This document shows, in pieces, positions 5,173-5,253 of a stretch of 5,253 nucleotides of DNA. The notes below the pieces were generated by a model that was given only the letters and a program-made list of their open reading frames with translations, was not told where the DNA came from and did not search any database. Positions within the stretch are counted from its first letter, which is position 1. Each line of letters starts with the position of its first letter. A program made the position numbers and the translations under genes. Origin of the DNA: Alphaproteobacteria bacterium (GTDB lineage: Bacteria > Pseudomonadota > Alphaproteobacteria > Puniceispirillales > Puniceispirillaceae); NCBI GenBank assembly GCA_009936885.1, contig JAACDT010000118.1, forward strand, positions 1 through 5,253, read 5' to 3'.

Positions 5173-5253
5173 AGCCCCCAATTTTAGGTCCAGTTTTAAA
5201 GTTAGTGTTTAATGTTCAATTTGAGGATATGGTGAACGCAGTGGCGTAGCCAC
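5168..5253 (+). mobile_element. possible left end of an insertion sequence (IS21-like?), partial
   Basis: The sequence TGTCAAGCCCCCAATTTT begins at 5168, just where the third 24-bp repeat loses its match. It is followed by a short AT-rich non-coding leader, as at the ends of some IS elements whose inverted repeats start with TGT. The segment reminds me of IS21-family ends from proteobacteria, but I cannot confirm it. No transposase is encoded within the window and the partner inverted repeat would lie outside it. Confidence 0.25.
5241..5253. repeat. short palindrome GTGGC-GTA-GCCAC at the window end
   Basis: A perfect 5-bp inverted repeat with a 3-nt centre occupies the last 13 bases. It may be part of the suspected IS end or a small hairpin. 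The window stops immediately after it, so its context is unknown. Confidence 0.4.

Larger units (their letters stand above)
4921..5253. other. 333-bp gene-free region with origin-like organisation
   Basis: No open frame with a ribosome site is visible on either strand. In order it holds the ribosome site and leader of the 73-aa gene, a DnaA-box match, a small GCAT-GTT-ATGC inverted repeat overlapping it (5028-5038), an AT-rich stretch with a repeated 12-mer, three 24-bp iteron-like repeats, and a possible IS end. The layout resembles a small plasmid origin of replication, but no replication gene is present to confirm it. Confidence 0.4.

Noticed and set aside
5140..5173. TTGACA (minus strand, 5168-5173) as a promoter -35 box
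   Set aside because: At a 17-bp spacing the -10 position reads TGTTTA, which matches the consensus poorly, so no promoter is called.

Overview
The window is gene-dense and every convincing gene reads on the minus strand. Base composition is moderate and AT-leaning, apart from about 95 GC-rich bases at the left edge. Gene content points to a Gram-negative bacterium: an outer-membrane factor, a periplasmic adaptor and an RND pump start are all present. It is probably a proteobacterium, and plausibly an alphaproteobacterium because this type of His-rich, hairpin-less CzcB and the small plasmid-type proteins are familiar there; that placement is inference.

Reading in the direction of transcription (right to left): (1) 4921-5253 carries no gene. 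It holds three 24-bp direct repeats, an AT-rich stretch and a DnaA-box match, which looks like an iteron-type origin or an operator array, and perhaps the start of an insertion sequence at the extreme right. (2) 4530-4920 holds two small overlapping genes of plasmid or accessory type, a 73-aa unknown and a 58-aa DUF6900-like protein. (3) 3204-4448 encodes an AAA ATPase with a DUF4143 C-terminal region, and has its own good sigma70-type promoter. (4) 1-3161 is a heavy-metal efflux cluster: a small secreted Cys/His-rich protein (CzcI-like), then CzcC-like outer-membrane factor, CzcB-like adaptor with an 18-histidine acidic tract, and the first 53 codons of a CzcA-like RND pump.

The czc genes should work together: the Cys/His protein and the His-rich adaptor bind metal in the periplasm, CzcA drives proton-coupled export, and CzcC provides the outer-membrane channel. 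The pump gene is broken: CzcA-like sequence stops at about base 91-96 and is replaced by GC-rich sequence unrelated to the family. Either the operon is disrupted in this cell or the sequence is joined wrongly there. The repeats and small accessory genes on the right suggest the efflux cluster is cargo on a plasmid or integrated element, but no replication initiator, relaxase or integrase is visible inside the window.
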